Numbered from the stretch's first letter, positions 23,455-36,441 are shown. The stretch: 64,000 nucleotides of DNA from Amia ocellicauda (GCF_036373705.1 NC_089869.1:9671176-9735175), one strand, 5' to 3'. Translations and numbers: made by a program. Notes: generated by a model not told the origin, from the letters alone.

Positions 23455-24600
23455 TCATACAGAATGCATTACAGGGGTGATAGTGTTTGTGGCATTTTCA
23501 ATGCATCCTTTATTTAGAAAATTTGGTTTTGATAACATTGCATCATAGCGGTCATCCACTCGCTCAAACTCACTCCTACAAATCATTGTGACCTGGGAAC
23601 CTGTATCAAGGAGACAGGACACACCCACCCCATCCATAGACACCTCAATCATGGGGCACTGTCCTACTAAATTAGCTGGAAAATAGTCTTTAGAGGGATC
23701 TAATGCAGCACTTCCCACCGTCTGATCCACAACAGCAGGACGCACTAGTTTAAAGCTGGCTGGGGTGATTGCTGTTGGCAATAGTGAGCAATATGACCCG
23801 CCTTCTTACATACATGACAAATGGGGCGTCCAGTCCCATCATAACCTGCATGTCTAGGGGTTGGAGAGGTGTAAGCAGGAGGTAAAGAGGAACTCCCAGA
23901 GCACCTGCCAACTCCTAATTGTTGAATGTCAGCTCTAATCCCCTGTAGTATAGTTTGGGACAGACCACCGACCGTGTCCTCCAATTCCTTCGCTAACTCA
24001 GTCCTCAGCTCTCGCGTAAGAGTTTGCAGATTCCCGTCCCACGGTCTACTTCTAGTTGCCACATCAGTAGAGGCACAGCTAAATTCAGATCCCTCCTCCA
24101 GTTCAGCCCTCATCACAGCCTCCTTCTTTACTTCAGTAAGTCATCGTTCTGGGCAACACCAGCCAACAGCTCTCGCCGCAAGCTCACCTCTCGCACTCCT
24201 GCAAAAAACTGATCCCGCAGGATCCGATCCTCATTGTGCATAGTCTTCGCATCTCGGGCATCATCTGCTCACAACACTCTTGCAGACGCAGGGCGAACCT
24301 TCAGACACTCTCTTCAGCCTTCTGTCTGCAGTTGAAAAACGGAGAGCGAACAACAGAGGCAGGGGCACGATTTCCATAAAGCTCTTTTAAATGTACAGAA
24401 ACTTCTTAGGCACTACTGCGGTCCCTCTCTGGGAGAACAGCAAACTCCCTCTTGGGAAAGCCCAACCCCCAATCAAGCTGTGCACTCTCAGACATACATT
24501 TTAACTTCTCTTCCCACTCTTGTACTGTTATTTCAGCATTACCAGTACACTTTACCCACAGGGGTCCCATCCAGGGAGGAAACATTAATGTCCTTCAGAA
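23455..24600 (-). pseudogene. Retroelement relic: Gag with CCHC knuckle and aspartic protease
   Basis: On the - strand, a decayed Gag-like region (about 24,600-24,420) precedes an open frame at 24116-23745. That frame carries a zinc knuckle of the CX2CX4HX4C type (CHVCKKAGHIAHYC), as in Gag nucleocapsid. A second frame at 23781-23455 overlaps it by 37 bases in the -1 frame and carries a pepsin-like active site, CLLDTGSQVTMI. Gag followed by protease in a shifted frame is the layout of Ty3/gypsy and retrovirus-like elements. No reverse transcriptase, RNase H or integrase follows: similarity ends near 23,450. No long terminal repeats were recognised. It is a truncated, broken genomic relic; host use is possible but unsupported. 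Confidence 0.7.
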
Positions 24601-24689
24601 CCTTCCACGGGCTTAATGTCAAAGAAAATGCAACACCAAACACAATCCTAGCCGACTACGCCAAGTTGTAACACCTCAACCTGAAGGTC

Positions 24690-26260
24690 AGGGCTATAGA
24701 AATGTTTCCATCCCCACACACACCAGTGTCTGCCACAGTCCTGTGTCATTATAAGGGGGCCTAGAGTATCATCAGTGACTCGAACTATAAAATGGGAGAG
24801 TGAAGGATTTTCTTACGGTGGAAAACTCCTTGACTGCGCTCTCTTTCACTGCCTGCAGCTGGCAGAGGTACGGTGTAGACGTGCAGTTCGCGATCATTTT
24901 GGTGACCGATGTGAATCGCATCAGTGACGCATTGAATCGGCTCTCTTGATTCGCTGTGAGCAGTGAGCGGCGGACTCGGTCGTCCCGGCCAGTCGTGAGA
25001 GCTGTGAAGCTGAAGACCGTGTGCGCCATGTTGGTTCCAAATTCCCTCTTGCTTAGTGCGTAAGAAATAAATATGTATGAGCCAAAATGGCGTCAGTTAC
25101 ATCATCCAGACCGAGTATAGACTACTGTCAGAACATGAGATTAGACGTTTATGCAATATTTACTGTACATAATGTGTGTGTGTATTACAGTCCGTATTCA
25201 TTGGGTACGTCTGCAGGACAAAACAAAAATATATAATAAATCGATATGAGGTCTGTTTTTGTAATGTTTTATACACGTAAAACATTTTGCACAAATTATT
25301 ATTAATACTTGCAAGTCGTCTTGAGGTAGATCAACAAAATGACCTATAATAATAATTATTCATATTAATAATAATTGAGATACACCTATGCGTAAGACAT
25401 TTATGTAACGATAATAATAATAATAATAATAATAATAATATTGCTTTGCAGACGCCCTTGTCCAATCAATATATTAAATTTAATTAGATTAATCGTGTTG
25501 GCTAAATAATGTTAATGCTTCAAACTGTTGTTATCTCCGGGATTTTAAATATATATTTGTCACAACTGTATTGAACTGTAACTGTAACAGTCAAATCTCG
25601 TATTTTCCTCGCTTTTGTGCTGTGCAGTGAACGACTCGTTCTTTCCGGTTCTAGTCTCTGTAACCCGTCCTGATTCGGGCTGCACTGGTGCGAGTCACTG
25701 CGTCAGTGACCGACATGAACCAAATTAATCGACTCACTGCCATCACTTATCGTTTGGTTAGTATAGCACAATTGCTGGGGCAAACGGGCTCAAGACTTTC
25801 AATAGCCGGCTAATAGATATTTTAAATACTCAAAAGCTGGGTGGATAGCACATTTGTACATTAAGTATGCTCTACAAGTCTATATAAAATCTGAAGTATT
25901 TTGATGAATATGCTTAAACACATTTTTCCTGTGGAACTATCTCGCCGAACTACGCATGTCATGAGCTGTGATAAGGCAGCGCAAGGATACGCTCGCTGTG
26001 CGGAAATGGAAACACGGAGAGCGCGGGCACCACAAAAAGTAGTCCGTAAACCATGTATGTGAAACTGAAATGTGAAATTAATTAATGTGTTGAATTATTT
26101 ATTTACTAGGAATATAATTGTGAGACTACAAATGACAAATGGCCAACCATTTGAGTATTTAAAAAGTCTATTAGAGACTATTAAGGCTTTTGAGAGGCCG
26201 CGTCTTGCGACCATTTACTTCCATCAGTTGTGCTGAGCTAACGAAACGACACATTACATT
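24690..26260. other. Intergenic stretch rich in GACTC/GAGTC words
   Basis: No supported gene. Two GC-richer patches (about 24,840-25,030 and 25,620-25,740) share repeated GACTCG, GAGTCACTG and GATTC words and look like related repeat sequence. The 85-codon - strand frame at 24772-25029 lies within one of them and has no recognisable motif. Confidence 0.4.
25411..25467 (-). repeat. (AAT)n with SINE-type tail in reverse orientation
   Basis: Ten ATA/AAT units are followed by TTTGCAGACGCCCTTGTCCA. Its reverse complement matches the tail shared by many fish SINEs (of the form GGATAAGGGCGTCTGC). This is the 3' tip of an element oriented on the - strand. Confidence 0.5.
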
Positions 26261-26268
26261 TCTTCAAA

Positions 26269-26312
26269 ATGGAGGAACATAATAAAAAAGGTTTCGATTC
26301 GTATGACTCTAG
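26269..26312 (+). other. Possible first coding exon of an unassigned + strand gene
   Basis: An ATG opens MEEHNKKGFDSYDS and runs into a consensus donor, AG|GTGAGTAAG, near 26,312. It lies downstream of a moderately GC-rich segment. No second + strand exon could be identified before the lipase gene, which is on the other strand, so this is a candidate only. Confidence 0.2.
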
Positions 26313-26786
26313 GTGAGTAAGACATCTGGCTAAAATGCCAAAATACCGAAGTATCCCATTAATAATGAAAAACCTATACTGAACACTTTTTTAACACAGA
26401 AAAATGTTATTATTATTAATGAAATCACTTGAATATATATCATGTTTGAAGGTTTATAGTTGGTTTTGCAGTTAAAAAGCAGTCATAAGACAGAAGTACA
26501 TAGACTTTCTACATTTAAACAAGCACCCCCAAATTATGGATTCATCCCGTTTTCTACGACAGTCCCAGGTCTGGGGCCTACGCGGTTTCACACGCCAAAC
26601 ACGTGCTGCTTGTTGTTGGCGTCACATATTCATATATACATATTGAATTAAAATATTCACAAGTATTTGATATGCAGTAACAGATAATATAAAGTGAGTT
26701 CGTACTTTGTATAAGTCATGTACGACTGTAAAGTCACACCTATAACCGCCTGGGCACGTTGCTGTGCAGTACAGGATGGATTGGGT

Positions 26787-27176
26787 TCAGTGGAGCCCAG
26801 CTGCCAAATGTGACTTTGGTGTTTGTATCCAAAAAGTTACATTTTCTACCGACCGCAAAACACGGTCCCATCTGATGTGAGAGTAATTCCGATCCTTTTG
26901 GTCAAACTCAAACCGACCGCTGGAGTCCGTCTTTATATGCTTTTCAGATAATTGCTCATCCCTTTTATTTGAATAATTAGTTTTTAGCTCCTTTGGTCTG
27001 TTCTCATAAAACATGCTTTTCAATTCCTGAACAGGCAGAATGGCCTTTCCATCGACAGTAACCAATTCACTGAGGGAGGTGCATTCACTGTTCAAGTAAT
27101 ACTGTTGTGTCTCTATCTCACCACACGGAGGCGCACTTTCAGCATTATCCTTACACAAATATACAATAAGATTCAT
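26787..27176 (-). other. Unassigned open frame downstream of the lipase gene
   Basis: A 129-codon frame on the - strand with fairly balanced composition, containing PPCGEIETQQYYLNSE and SGRFEFDQKDRNYSHIRW. A possible acceptor (TTGTGTAAG|GATAATG) sits just inside its start. I recognise no family. It begins about 185 bases past the likely lipase polyadenylation signal, so an upstream exon would have to lie within the lipase gene. It may be a chance frame or an exon of a neighbouring gene. Confidence 0.2.
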
Positions 27177-27360
27177 AATAAAATAGCTACTTCATTCCTT
27201 TGTTACGTCAGAATTCTAAAACATTTTTGTTTGTTTGATGTAACACTTTCAGCTTTAACTTTTTATATGACAGCACCTCAATGTGAATAAAAAACAAGCC
27301 TTTTTCTTAAGTCTACCTCAATAAAAAAAAACGACAGAAATGATGGCTACAGATTCAACA

Positions 27361-27366
27361 TTTATT
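27361..27366 (-). other. Candidate lipase polyadenylation signal (AATAAA)
   Basis: TTTATT on the + strand, which reads AATAAA on the gene strand, lies about 100 bases past the lipase stop codon. This suggests a short 3' UTR, as is usual for pancreatic lipase mRNAs. Confidence 0.5.
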
Positions 27367-27462
27367 CAGAAAATTATATATTCAATCCATCGACAATTTA
27401 AAGTCCTTCACATAGCCAGTTTAATGGAGAATATGATCAAATAAAAACTATCTTTGTGTGTT

Positions 27463-30400
27463 TTAGCACAGTGTCAGTGTCTGCAGAACTTTCTCTTGAA
27501 CGGTTCCACTTCCACAGAAACGGAATCTAAAAGAGAAAACAGAATAATATGGTCATTCAATAATAGAGACTATTTAGTGAAAGTATTAGCATGACTAGTG
27601 GAGATAGCATCACACATCTGCAAATAAACATTGTTTTCATTTTGTTATCATTCTGTAGTGGAGAATTGATATATAGGATAAATGTATCAATTTGTGATAT
27701 TATACTCACAATTTTCCGTCCTGTGCTCTCTGAACTGTCACGGTTTCAGCTCCCAGTGTCGGCAGCAGAGGGTTAATTTCACTGTTATCCCAGAGGAATT
27801 TCACTTCAGTCAGGTCACCCAAATTCACTTCTGAGTCAAATCCAGAGATGTACATTTTGGTTGGTTCCAGTTTCCCTCTGTCATGAAAACCAATGAGAGT
27901 TGCGCTCAACTGATATATGAAAATATAAATGATATAAACTATAATTTGAAGTAAATACATGCAAACAAACAAACATACTGAATAATAGTTTGAATTGATA
28001 AATAGAATAAACAGATAATATAAAATATGGTCAAGTGTGGCAGAGTCAAGTATGGTCAAGAGTGCAAACAGTGGCCCTTGATCAAAGCATGAGGATACAT
28101 GTGCATGTAATTTGAAATAAAATGAAAAATACTGACTTGGTGATTTCATGTTGTCTTGTGTTTTGTTCATTTGCGAAGAGAGAAATGTTTATTAACCCCC
28201 TCACATCCTGATTTCCAGCTACTTTTACAGATACTATGTACCTCCATCCTGAGAAAACACAAATGGTAAAGTCAAAACACAGATCAATCTTAGTGGGAAA
28301 AAATACAAAAACAAACTAATGCCATAGGACAATCTATAATCCACAGACTGGTATTTATGGAAATAACTGATAGTACTTGAACAATGTACTCACGTGAGTA
28401 TGGTACTGCATCCCCAGTGTTGAGATATAGAAGTTGGTTTACAGCACCATTGGGAAGCTCATAGGTATCGGCGTAGTGTCCCATTAGTGGACATCCCCCA
28501 TTCATACACTGTGCACAGTTGCCCTATACAAAAATGACAACCAGAGATGATGACTTCCACTCCAAATAAACACAGCAGATCTTGAAGACTGTGATAAATG
28601 GCATTGTCCCAAGCTGACATACAGTATATACAGTGCCTATATGTTTTTACAATAATCTGTATACTATTGAACAAAAACACACAATTCTCTTTTTAAATCT
28701 AAAGATGTTACATTTTACTGAATGGATTTACCTAGATGTTTTAAATGCAGTTGTATTTATATCTTAAATTAAAACATAATATTTTTACCTTTGATTTATT
28801 GGTTATGTAACTTACAACTCTCCTGCCCACATCAAAGGTATGCAAATAACTAGGCCTGAAAACTAATTTCTATAGTTCTCTGAAAAATATATTCTGCTTA
28901 CCTTCTTAAAATCTTCATAATTGGAGCATTGATATCCAATTAACCCGTCTCTCTCCTTGATACTATCAATATAGTATTTGTAAGCTCTTGCATGATTGCA
29001 GGCAACAAAGTTACGGGTTCCTGAAAGATATAAAAAAATACGTAACAAAAAAAGATTTTATATTTTAAATTAAAAACGACCTCAGACTGCATTTTGTCCA
29101 CTTTGAAATACAATTGGTGAAGGAAAAACATGCAACAAACTTAAACTCAACAAATTCTCAGTTATAAACAATTAATGATATTAAAAAATAAGACTTTGTG
29201 GAACATGCAACAGTTGTAGTTATGTCTTTAAACAATGGCAGTTTGTTTTCACACTTTTAGGAGTTGCAAATGCAATTTTGGGAGAGCGCTCAGAGCCTAA
29301 TTCCACCTACAGCATGTTTAAATACAGGTCCTAAACTCTACTTTCCCAGCATACATTGCTTCACATGCCTCCATCATCCCCAAACAGCACCATCGCCACA
29401 ATCTCCCTGGCTATTGCACACAACGTTTTTTCCACACAGCCAGGCCATTGTTCCTTTAGCCTAAGTGAGTTCAAGCCATATCTGAATGGATTATTACACT
29501 CTATCTGTCAAAGTCTTATCATGCTATACAAACATTTGGCATTTTGTAGTGTAAACAAGCAAGCTATGTTACTGAAATGCCTCAGTCCTCACTTTTAGTC
29601 AAGCCAGACCCACAATTTGGCTGCACTGATATTGAGATTAAAATGCCTACAACAGCAGATGTCTCCCAGACCGGAATAAGATCTATTTGCATATGTTTTT
29701 ATGGTTTTTTTTGTGGGTTTCATTAAAGGTTTCTGCTGTACCATATGCTCTGTATTTTCTATACAGCTATTCTATTTAGGGAGATATATGTTTTACAATA
29801 TCTGTTCTGAGCACCAATGGTCGCCTGTTTTGAAGAATACAACTTGTATTTCTAAATGTTGAATCCCAATAATAAAATAAAATAATCTTAATAAAAATAA
29901 TACATTTGGTCAAAAGGGACCATGCAGGTGTCCTGTATATTAGTGTCAGTTAGCTTCAGTTAGTTAGTTAGTCGAGTAGCATTTACATAGATTACATACC
30001 TTCCCAGATTCCATTGATATCCACAATATCAGACATGATATTTTTGTTACATCCTGGCATTTCTTTCCCACCATTTGGATAAAAATCAACATGGCCAACA
30101 GCCTGCATCATTCCAAAGCCTAACATTGGGAAGAAATACATTTTGGGGTTACTTGTATTACAAAACATTGGCATCCCAGACTTGATATCAATCTTTTTTC
30201 TCATCAGGGCCTTACCAAGGTATGGGACCATCGGGGCAGCATCAGTGTGGATGACATCAACAAACACGGCATCGCTGGGGTCAAGTCTAACCTCAATGGG
30301 GGTGTTCTGAAAATAGGGTTCCGCCGGATCCAGGCCTTGTAAGTTAAAGAAAAAAGGGAGTTGGGGTTTTAAATTGTGCTCCAGTTATGTCTTGGACAAT

Positions 30401-33181
30401 TTAATCCTTAAATGACAATTCATTAATAGATGTACCTTCTCCGAATGGCAACAAAGACGGTAATTGGCAGAAATTTAAAAAATGATGAGGCCCTCTGAGA
30501 AAATGATTACTGACCTGTAATTCTTGAGATGCCATGTTTTCTCTTCCCAGCCTCCCCGGAGGCATGAGCCCCCAAACTATGACCAATGAGATGAATATTG
30601 GATGGGTGATAATTATAGTTGGTCTGTCAAATGAAACATGAACAAGAAGCTGTTGTACGGAATTTGTTTTTCAGATTTAAGAATAGCAACTCATAATTCA
30701 TCAATGAAAAAAGTATCTGCTTAAGTAAAATGGTGGTTCCTACTTAAGCATGCTGCAATTATCTGGATCTGTAGGATAATGGGTGCTGAATTTTATTTGA
30801 TTATTTAAATAAAAATAATAAAATATCTAACACAACTCATCAAAAATTGGTTGAAAAACAAAATGTGCTAGAAAACACAGAAATAACCATCATGGCCTGC
30901 CAGTAAGAGACTAAACATACGATTTAAGGGAAAAAGCAATCGAGAATTATACAAGAGCAAAGTTCACTCGTGTTTCCTTTTGCATGAAGGTCAAATCACC
31001 CTTGTGCATAAGCAAACTTAAGCTGCATTATCATTACCTGCAGAACTTCTGCAAAATATGCAATCTCTGCTCCAACAACACGGATATTGTTAGCAGCCTG
31101 AGTGTAGGGACATCTAGAACCACCTAGCCAGTCCACACAGATGCAGTTCACATCTTCTTCCTGAAGTAACGCCTACAAAACAAAAAACAACAAAAAAGTA
31201 TTTATATGAATTGTTTTGTTGTTAATATATATATATATACCAGATAAATTGTTATTGTATCCCCTACCTTGCACATGTCCTCGACCCAGAGTTCGTCTGC
31301 CTTGTCAATGAAGCCGTGGATAATAAAACGAGTTTTTAGGTTAGTCCTGAAGTTGGAGGCTGAGATGGTTGATGGAATGACAGCTGATATATCCTGTTTA
31401 TTGTGCAACACACACACACACACACACAATAAAAATAAAAATGTTGTTCAGCATTGTTGTAAATTTGATGTTTTATTACCTAAACTTGCTTTCTCATTTT
31501 ACTTTAATACACTTTGAAGTCAACCTGCTGTTAAAATCATGAAAGTGGGAACTGGGGATGGTTGTATGCATGCTTATTCACAGTAAATAAATGAAAAAAG
31601 CATCCAGTGTAACAAGGCTATTTTGTCTGCATGCATTTTATTCTCGCTTTGATCAGCCTAGATCAAGAGGCATCATGAAACATTCAGGCAACCCACAAAA
31701 CACTGGGTCCCCAACCAGGTAAGAACTCAGGTTAGAAAGCAGGTTAAAAAGGCTATTTAAGAAAGAAGAGTCCATAGATAGATATGTGTGATTATTACCA
31801 AACTATCCTGTAGATGGAGCTCTGCACCTTCCAATTAATGGGTTTTTTTTTTTTTTTGCTCTACAAGCAGTTGCTGATACTGCCTATAAATTGACTTCAG
31901 ATTATTGAAATAGGGACAGTGAATGATTGAATACTAATTCATTAGTATTGTCAAACAACAGGGAGATCATTTTGTCTATGCTTTTATTTCTGAAATGTGT
32001 TTAACTTCAAAATGGGTGATTCCTGTAAATATGACAAAGCCAAAAAACGGTTGTTTATTTTTTAGAAAAACTAGTTTTTGTGGGACAATAAATTCACAAA
32101 GCTGCTGTTAGAAATAAATCTACTACATTATAAAGAGGGCCCTGTATTTGTGTATGATTGGTCTTATTAAGCTGTAGTTTAGTCATACAAAACTCAGGGC
32201 CTAATTATAACACAAGAAAACCATGATGTGTGTGAAAGTTGGGTTTCACCTGATATGAGTTTGGATTCTGCCTGGTGAACAGCAGGAAACGCGTGTTAAT
32301 TCTCTCTGGACTCCAGGGTAACCGAGAGATGGGCCTCTGGATGGTTCCAGCCCAGGGCCGGTCATTTCCAAAACATCCCAGTCTATCATAGCAGACCTCC
32401 TCCCCTGCTGACATTTAAAAAAAAACAATTGTATCCCAAAAACAATTAGTCAGAATCAGGCATAGACATCCCCAGATAGCAGAACAGCAGAACAAGTGTG
32501 CTTTGAAGAACACTTTAGCACAGAAAACTGCAATTAATTTATTATATTATGAAAATACCACAAGTGATTAGATGACCCTGACTGTTAATTGCCTTTCTTG
32601 GTCACAGTGAGATCAGTTACAGCTGTACAGTATCAGGTGTGGCTACTCAGGTATTCACAGCAACAAGTGCATATCGCTTTCTTCAATCACAATTAAATAC
32701 ATTTAGCTAGGGGTGCATTGCCAGTTTTCTCCAGCACTCTAGTCAACAAATGGTCATGTACTGCAGCACTCAGTGACCACAACAACCACATCTGATGTTG
32801 AACATAATGTCCACCGTCCGCTCCTTGCGTTCATTAATTCAAAAATTGAAAGAGACATTTTTAGCAATATGCTATGAAAAGAAAGTTATCTGAAGGGATT
32901 AAGAAGACTTTACATAGTAGAGTATCTGAATGCAGTATCTCACCCTGTTTCCTAAAACCCTGCTGTGGTAAAATTTAGAATTGAATTACTAGTTAGAATG
33001 ACAAATGACACTCTAAGCAGATACAGAAACACAGGCCAATACAGAGCTCAGATAACAGGATACTCAGATACTCTGAAGATCAAATATAATGACTGAAATA
33101 AAACTAAACAAGCATATGGTTTACCGACATACCTGCCACTGTGGTGAGACAAAGTACCAGGGTGGTCCACACAGCAATCAT
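27463..33181 (-). CDS. pnlip: Pancreatic triacylglycerol lipase
   Basis: A secreted digestive lipase that hydrolyses dietary triglycerides with colipase. Twelve coding exons join in phase: 33181-33133, 32407-32250, 31393-31268, 31172-31038, 30623-30515, 30335-30216, 30119-30000, 29020-28902, 28523-28394, 28248-28137, 27904-27710 and 27526-27463. They give 478 aa (human 465). A signal peptide ([17 protein letters not shown]) precedes [12 protein letters not shown]. The catalytic triad is present: Ser172 in GHSLG, Asp195 in GLDPAEPYF, His282 in [11 protein letters not shown]. The lid between the cysteines of MPGCNKN and FVACN has normal length, so activity is expected. A PLAT domain closes the protein, ending LQTLTLC. 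The intron 30215-30120 is only 96 bases and has no in-frame stop, so a retained form would still be open. The acceptor of the tenth exon is placed at 27904 by phase and similarity. Confidence 0.93.
31409..31430. repeat. Simple repeat (CA)n
   Basis: About ten CA units in a lipase intron, just upstream, in the gene's direction, of the exon starting at 31393. Confidence 0.85.
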
Positions 33182-33189
33182 CTGAAAGT

Positions 33190-36180
33190 GAATGTAGAGA
33201 ATTATGTACATAGATAAAGTTTTTTAAAGAATTTAAATACCCAAAATACTCATGGACCAGTTACCTTTCAGAGATTTAAATCTAATGTCAAAATTCATCC
33301 TTTTTATACTTATTTTTATCTACAAAGATAAACATTTGCATACGCAGGTTGTCAATTGCTTAGCAACTGCAGATAACAGATGGAGAGATAAACCTTTTTT
33401 ATAACATGTCACATCGCCGATAAGCAAGGACCTGATCAGTTAAAAAGACTAGTAGATCAGTTAACAATGTGAAGGTGCAGCATAAGCAAAATCCTCAGAA
33501 GGTCTTTGACATCAATAACATTTTATGGAAAATGTACTAGAACTCTTGGCAGGAAGAACGTATCAACAGGCTTACATAAGTACGTTTGCTTGCAATATGT
33601 CTTTCTATGAATGAATTTTACCCTGTTATATATAAACATAGAAAAGAAAAAAAAAGAAAAATATAATTGTCACTCTCATTCTGTAGTTGCTTCTGACAAT
33701 GCTTATAGTGTATATTCAAGAGAAATGATCTTTCACCAAAATCCTACTTTACCATGCAGTTCTTTTCTCTAATGTGGTGCTTGGGTCTTTTTCATCCGGT
33801 GTTCTTCCTGGGACAATGTCCAATTAATGTTCATTTTGTGCTTTGCAACTTTCTGAGCATGTGTGCCAAAATGTTCTTCCAGTCACGAGAAAAGACTAGC
33901 ATTAGCATGGCCATCAAACAGAAATACTAAAGAAACAGCAGAAGGTGAATACATAGAAAAATCTGCTAGTGGGACGGTAACTCACAGCTCTGCACAATGG
34001 AGAATAAAGAGCTTAGAGTCAATATTTTGAGACAGGAAGGATTTAAGGTTGGCAGATTATTGGAGAGGACAATATGATTAACTATATAAATGTGATCAAG
34101 GCAATTGAACCTTCCATCTCTTTTAAGTGTTGAATCTGTATTGTGATAATACATTGACTCTTGCAGGGCTGCATTTGATTTGTTTGGAACCCCCAAAATC
34201 AGAGAGTGGATGATTCATTTTCTTTAAAGTCAATAATGGAAGATTGCTGCATCATATTTTGTGTGAATAGTATATCACTTAGAATAAGATCTTTGTCGAT
34301 GGCCTTTGATAATTCATAGATAGTGATCGCATTGCCTGAGATTGTACAGATCTTGAATAGATAAATATTTGTATATTGCCATCGCTAAAGATTGAGCAAT
34401 GTAATGTAAAAATGCATTAAAAATATGCAATATGAACTTTGGCAAGAGTGCTTCATCATAAGTAGAGCATGAACTCGTCACTGTTTATTTTCTTTGTAAG
34501 TTTCTTCTTTAATTGTTCCTAAGACATAATTGCATCCTAATAACAAGAAAATGTATTCATGTGTGCTGGAGAACAAGGCACAGAGAAAATTGACAAATTG
34601 GAAGCTATACCAGGCAAAGTGTAAGAAATAAATGCAAGTAAAAATAAGGTGGAAAGGGTGAGCCATTGCAAAACTAAATCAGCATCTGAATCAAAGCATG
34701 AAGGTACAAAGATGCAGCTTTGTTTGATCATTACATTTGAATTAATGAATTGGCTCAAGTAATAGTTAAAGGGACATTTGTATTGACATATGTATTGTTA
34801 GCACTTCTAAAATGTAAAATGTTACTGTAACTTCTCCCATTCCTACCCTACCCCTTAGCACATACTTGGGACTTAACTATATTACGAGGTTGTTAGCTCA
34901 TTTGTAGTAGGATGAATGCTTATTGTACTTGGTACTGATTGTATTCAATGCACTTTGTAATCCTTTTAAAAACAATATTGTGAAAACTGTATGTCACCCT
35001 GGGTAAGGGCATCTGCTAATAAATAATAACAATACAAATAATATCATTGTATGGTCAAAAATGAAAAAGTAATAATCATAAACCTAACGTATAAGGCACA
35101 GTATTCTTACTTTCACCAAAAAACATAGCTATGTCACTTCACACCTTTATATTTGTGATTTAATAATTAACTGTGATAAGGGATCCATTCAAAAGCTGAT
35201 TGGCTTGGCAAACAGACATTTATCTTTTAAAATATGAATCCTGTAAGTGGGTACTTGAGTTACCATAGTCCCAAAGAAGAAGATGGTGTATCCATAATCA
35301 CCCTTGAAAAGGATGGGATGGATGGAAGTTGGAAGAAAATTAAATGTTTAGCATAATTGTCAGGGAGTGAATGGGCGGTCCCTGAGCCAATCCACCACCA
35401 AAGTGATGCCCTCTGAGTTTCCCCATGTCCCTCTGTACCTAGGTACTTCATTGTATTTTTTGTGAGAGATGCATTTGCATATTTAAAAATAATTCCAAAA
35501 TTCTATGTAGAACACATTGTTTTAAGTGCCACAAGACATACAAATATGTGTAAAAAAGGCAAGTCTTCTTATTTTACATTTTCGTGAAGAGATACCATTT
35601 GACCTTGATAAAACCTTGTGTTTGAGCCTACTTATTTTAAATGTGAAACATCTGAAGTATTAGGTTATGGCCAAAATAGTCACCCATATGCAACAATCCA
35701 AATATTTAGCTACCGTATTTCATTTTTTCGCCATGGGATAGTGGATCCACTGCTGTTTTGTTTATGCTTGAGAGCTCAGGCGCTTCCATTAGTTGTCTGG
35801 TCTTTGTTGACATATGTTTCCTTGAGTTAGGAACAGTGGTCTGTGTCTTACTTTGTTATTGTTCCTGGCCCTATGCTCAAATGATTCATGTACAAGGAGG
35901 GAGATCTGAATTTAGAGCAGTCATTCGGTAAGTTTTATTATTTAAACATCTTCATTCAGACATGTATGTCTACAACAACAACAAAAGATTATCTGTCCTT
36001 TGTATCTGACTTAAACACTGGTTCAGATTCTAGATAATGATAATTGTGTGGCACCATATGTAACTCTGTTGTCTGAGTTGAGATGGAAACTGCTGATGGT
36101 ACGTGTTTGTTACAGAAGTCAGTATGCGAGAGCTTAAATTACAAAGAAAAGAAGAGAAACAACGTAATCTCATTCAATAA
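33190..36180. other. Intergenic stretch between lipase and grk5
   Basis: No gene found. The lipase and grk5 start codons face away from each other 3.4 kb apart. Apart from one SINE-like segment the sequence is AT-rich and featureless by eye. Promoter elements for both genes should lie at its two ends, but none could be assigned with confidence. Confidence 0.5.
34820..35042 (+). repeat. SINE-like element with conserved tail
   Basis: The 3' part reads CCCTGGGTAAGGGCATCTGC followed by TAATAAATAATAAC, matching the common fish SINE tail (GATAAGAGCGTCTGCTAAAT type). The upstream 5' limit is a guess. No tRNA-derived promoter boxes were verified. Confidence 0.5.
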
Positions 36181-36405
36181 TGTAGCCGTCATATTTTTAC
36201 AGCAAGATGCCCGTGCAAAAACTACAAGTCCCACAGTCCCGTACCACGCAACGGCGCCTGCGCAGGAGTGGCCCTGCTTTGCGAGAGACGCCGTTGAACC
36301 ACACCCCCAGAAAGGGAGGCAGCGAGTAGCATCCGAAATATTAAATCAGCACAGGACCTGAGGGGAGGAGGATGTTGTGAGAAATACAATCAAATAAATG
36401 ACTGT

Positions 36406-36406
<1 letters not shown>

Positions 36407-36441
<35 letters not shown>
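36407..36441. repeat. Simple repeat (GA)n
   Basis: About 17 GA units roughly 200 bases upstream of the grk5 start codon, probably in the promoter or 5' UTR. GA tracts can bind GAGA-type factors, but nothing here shows that. Confidence 0.85.
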
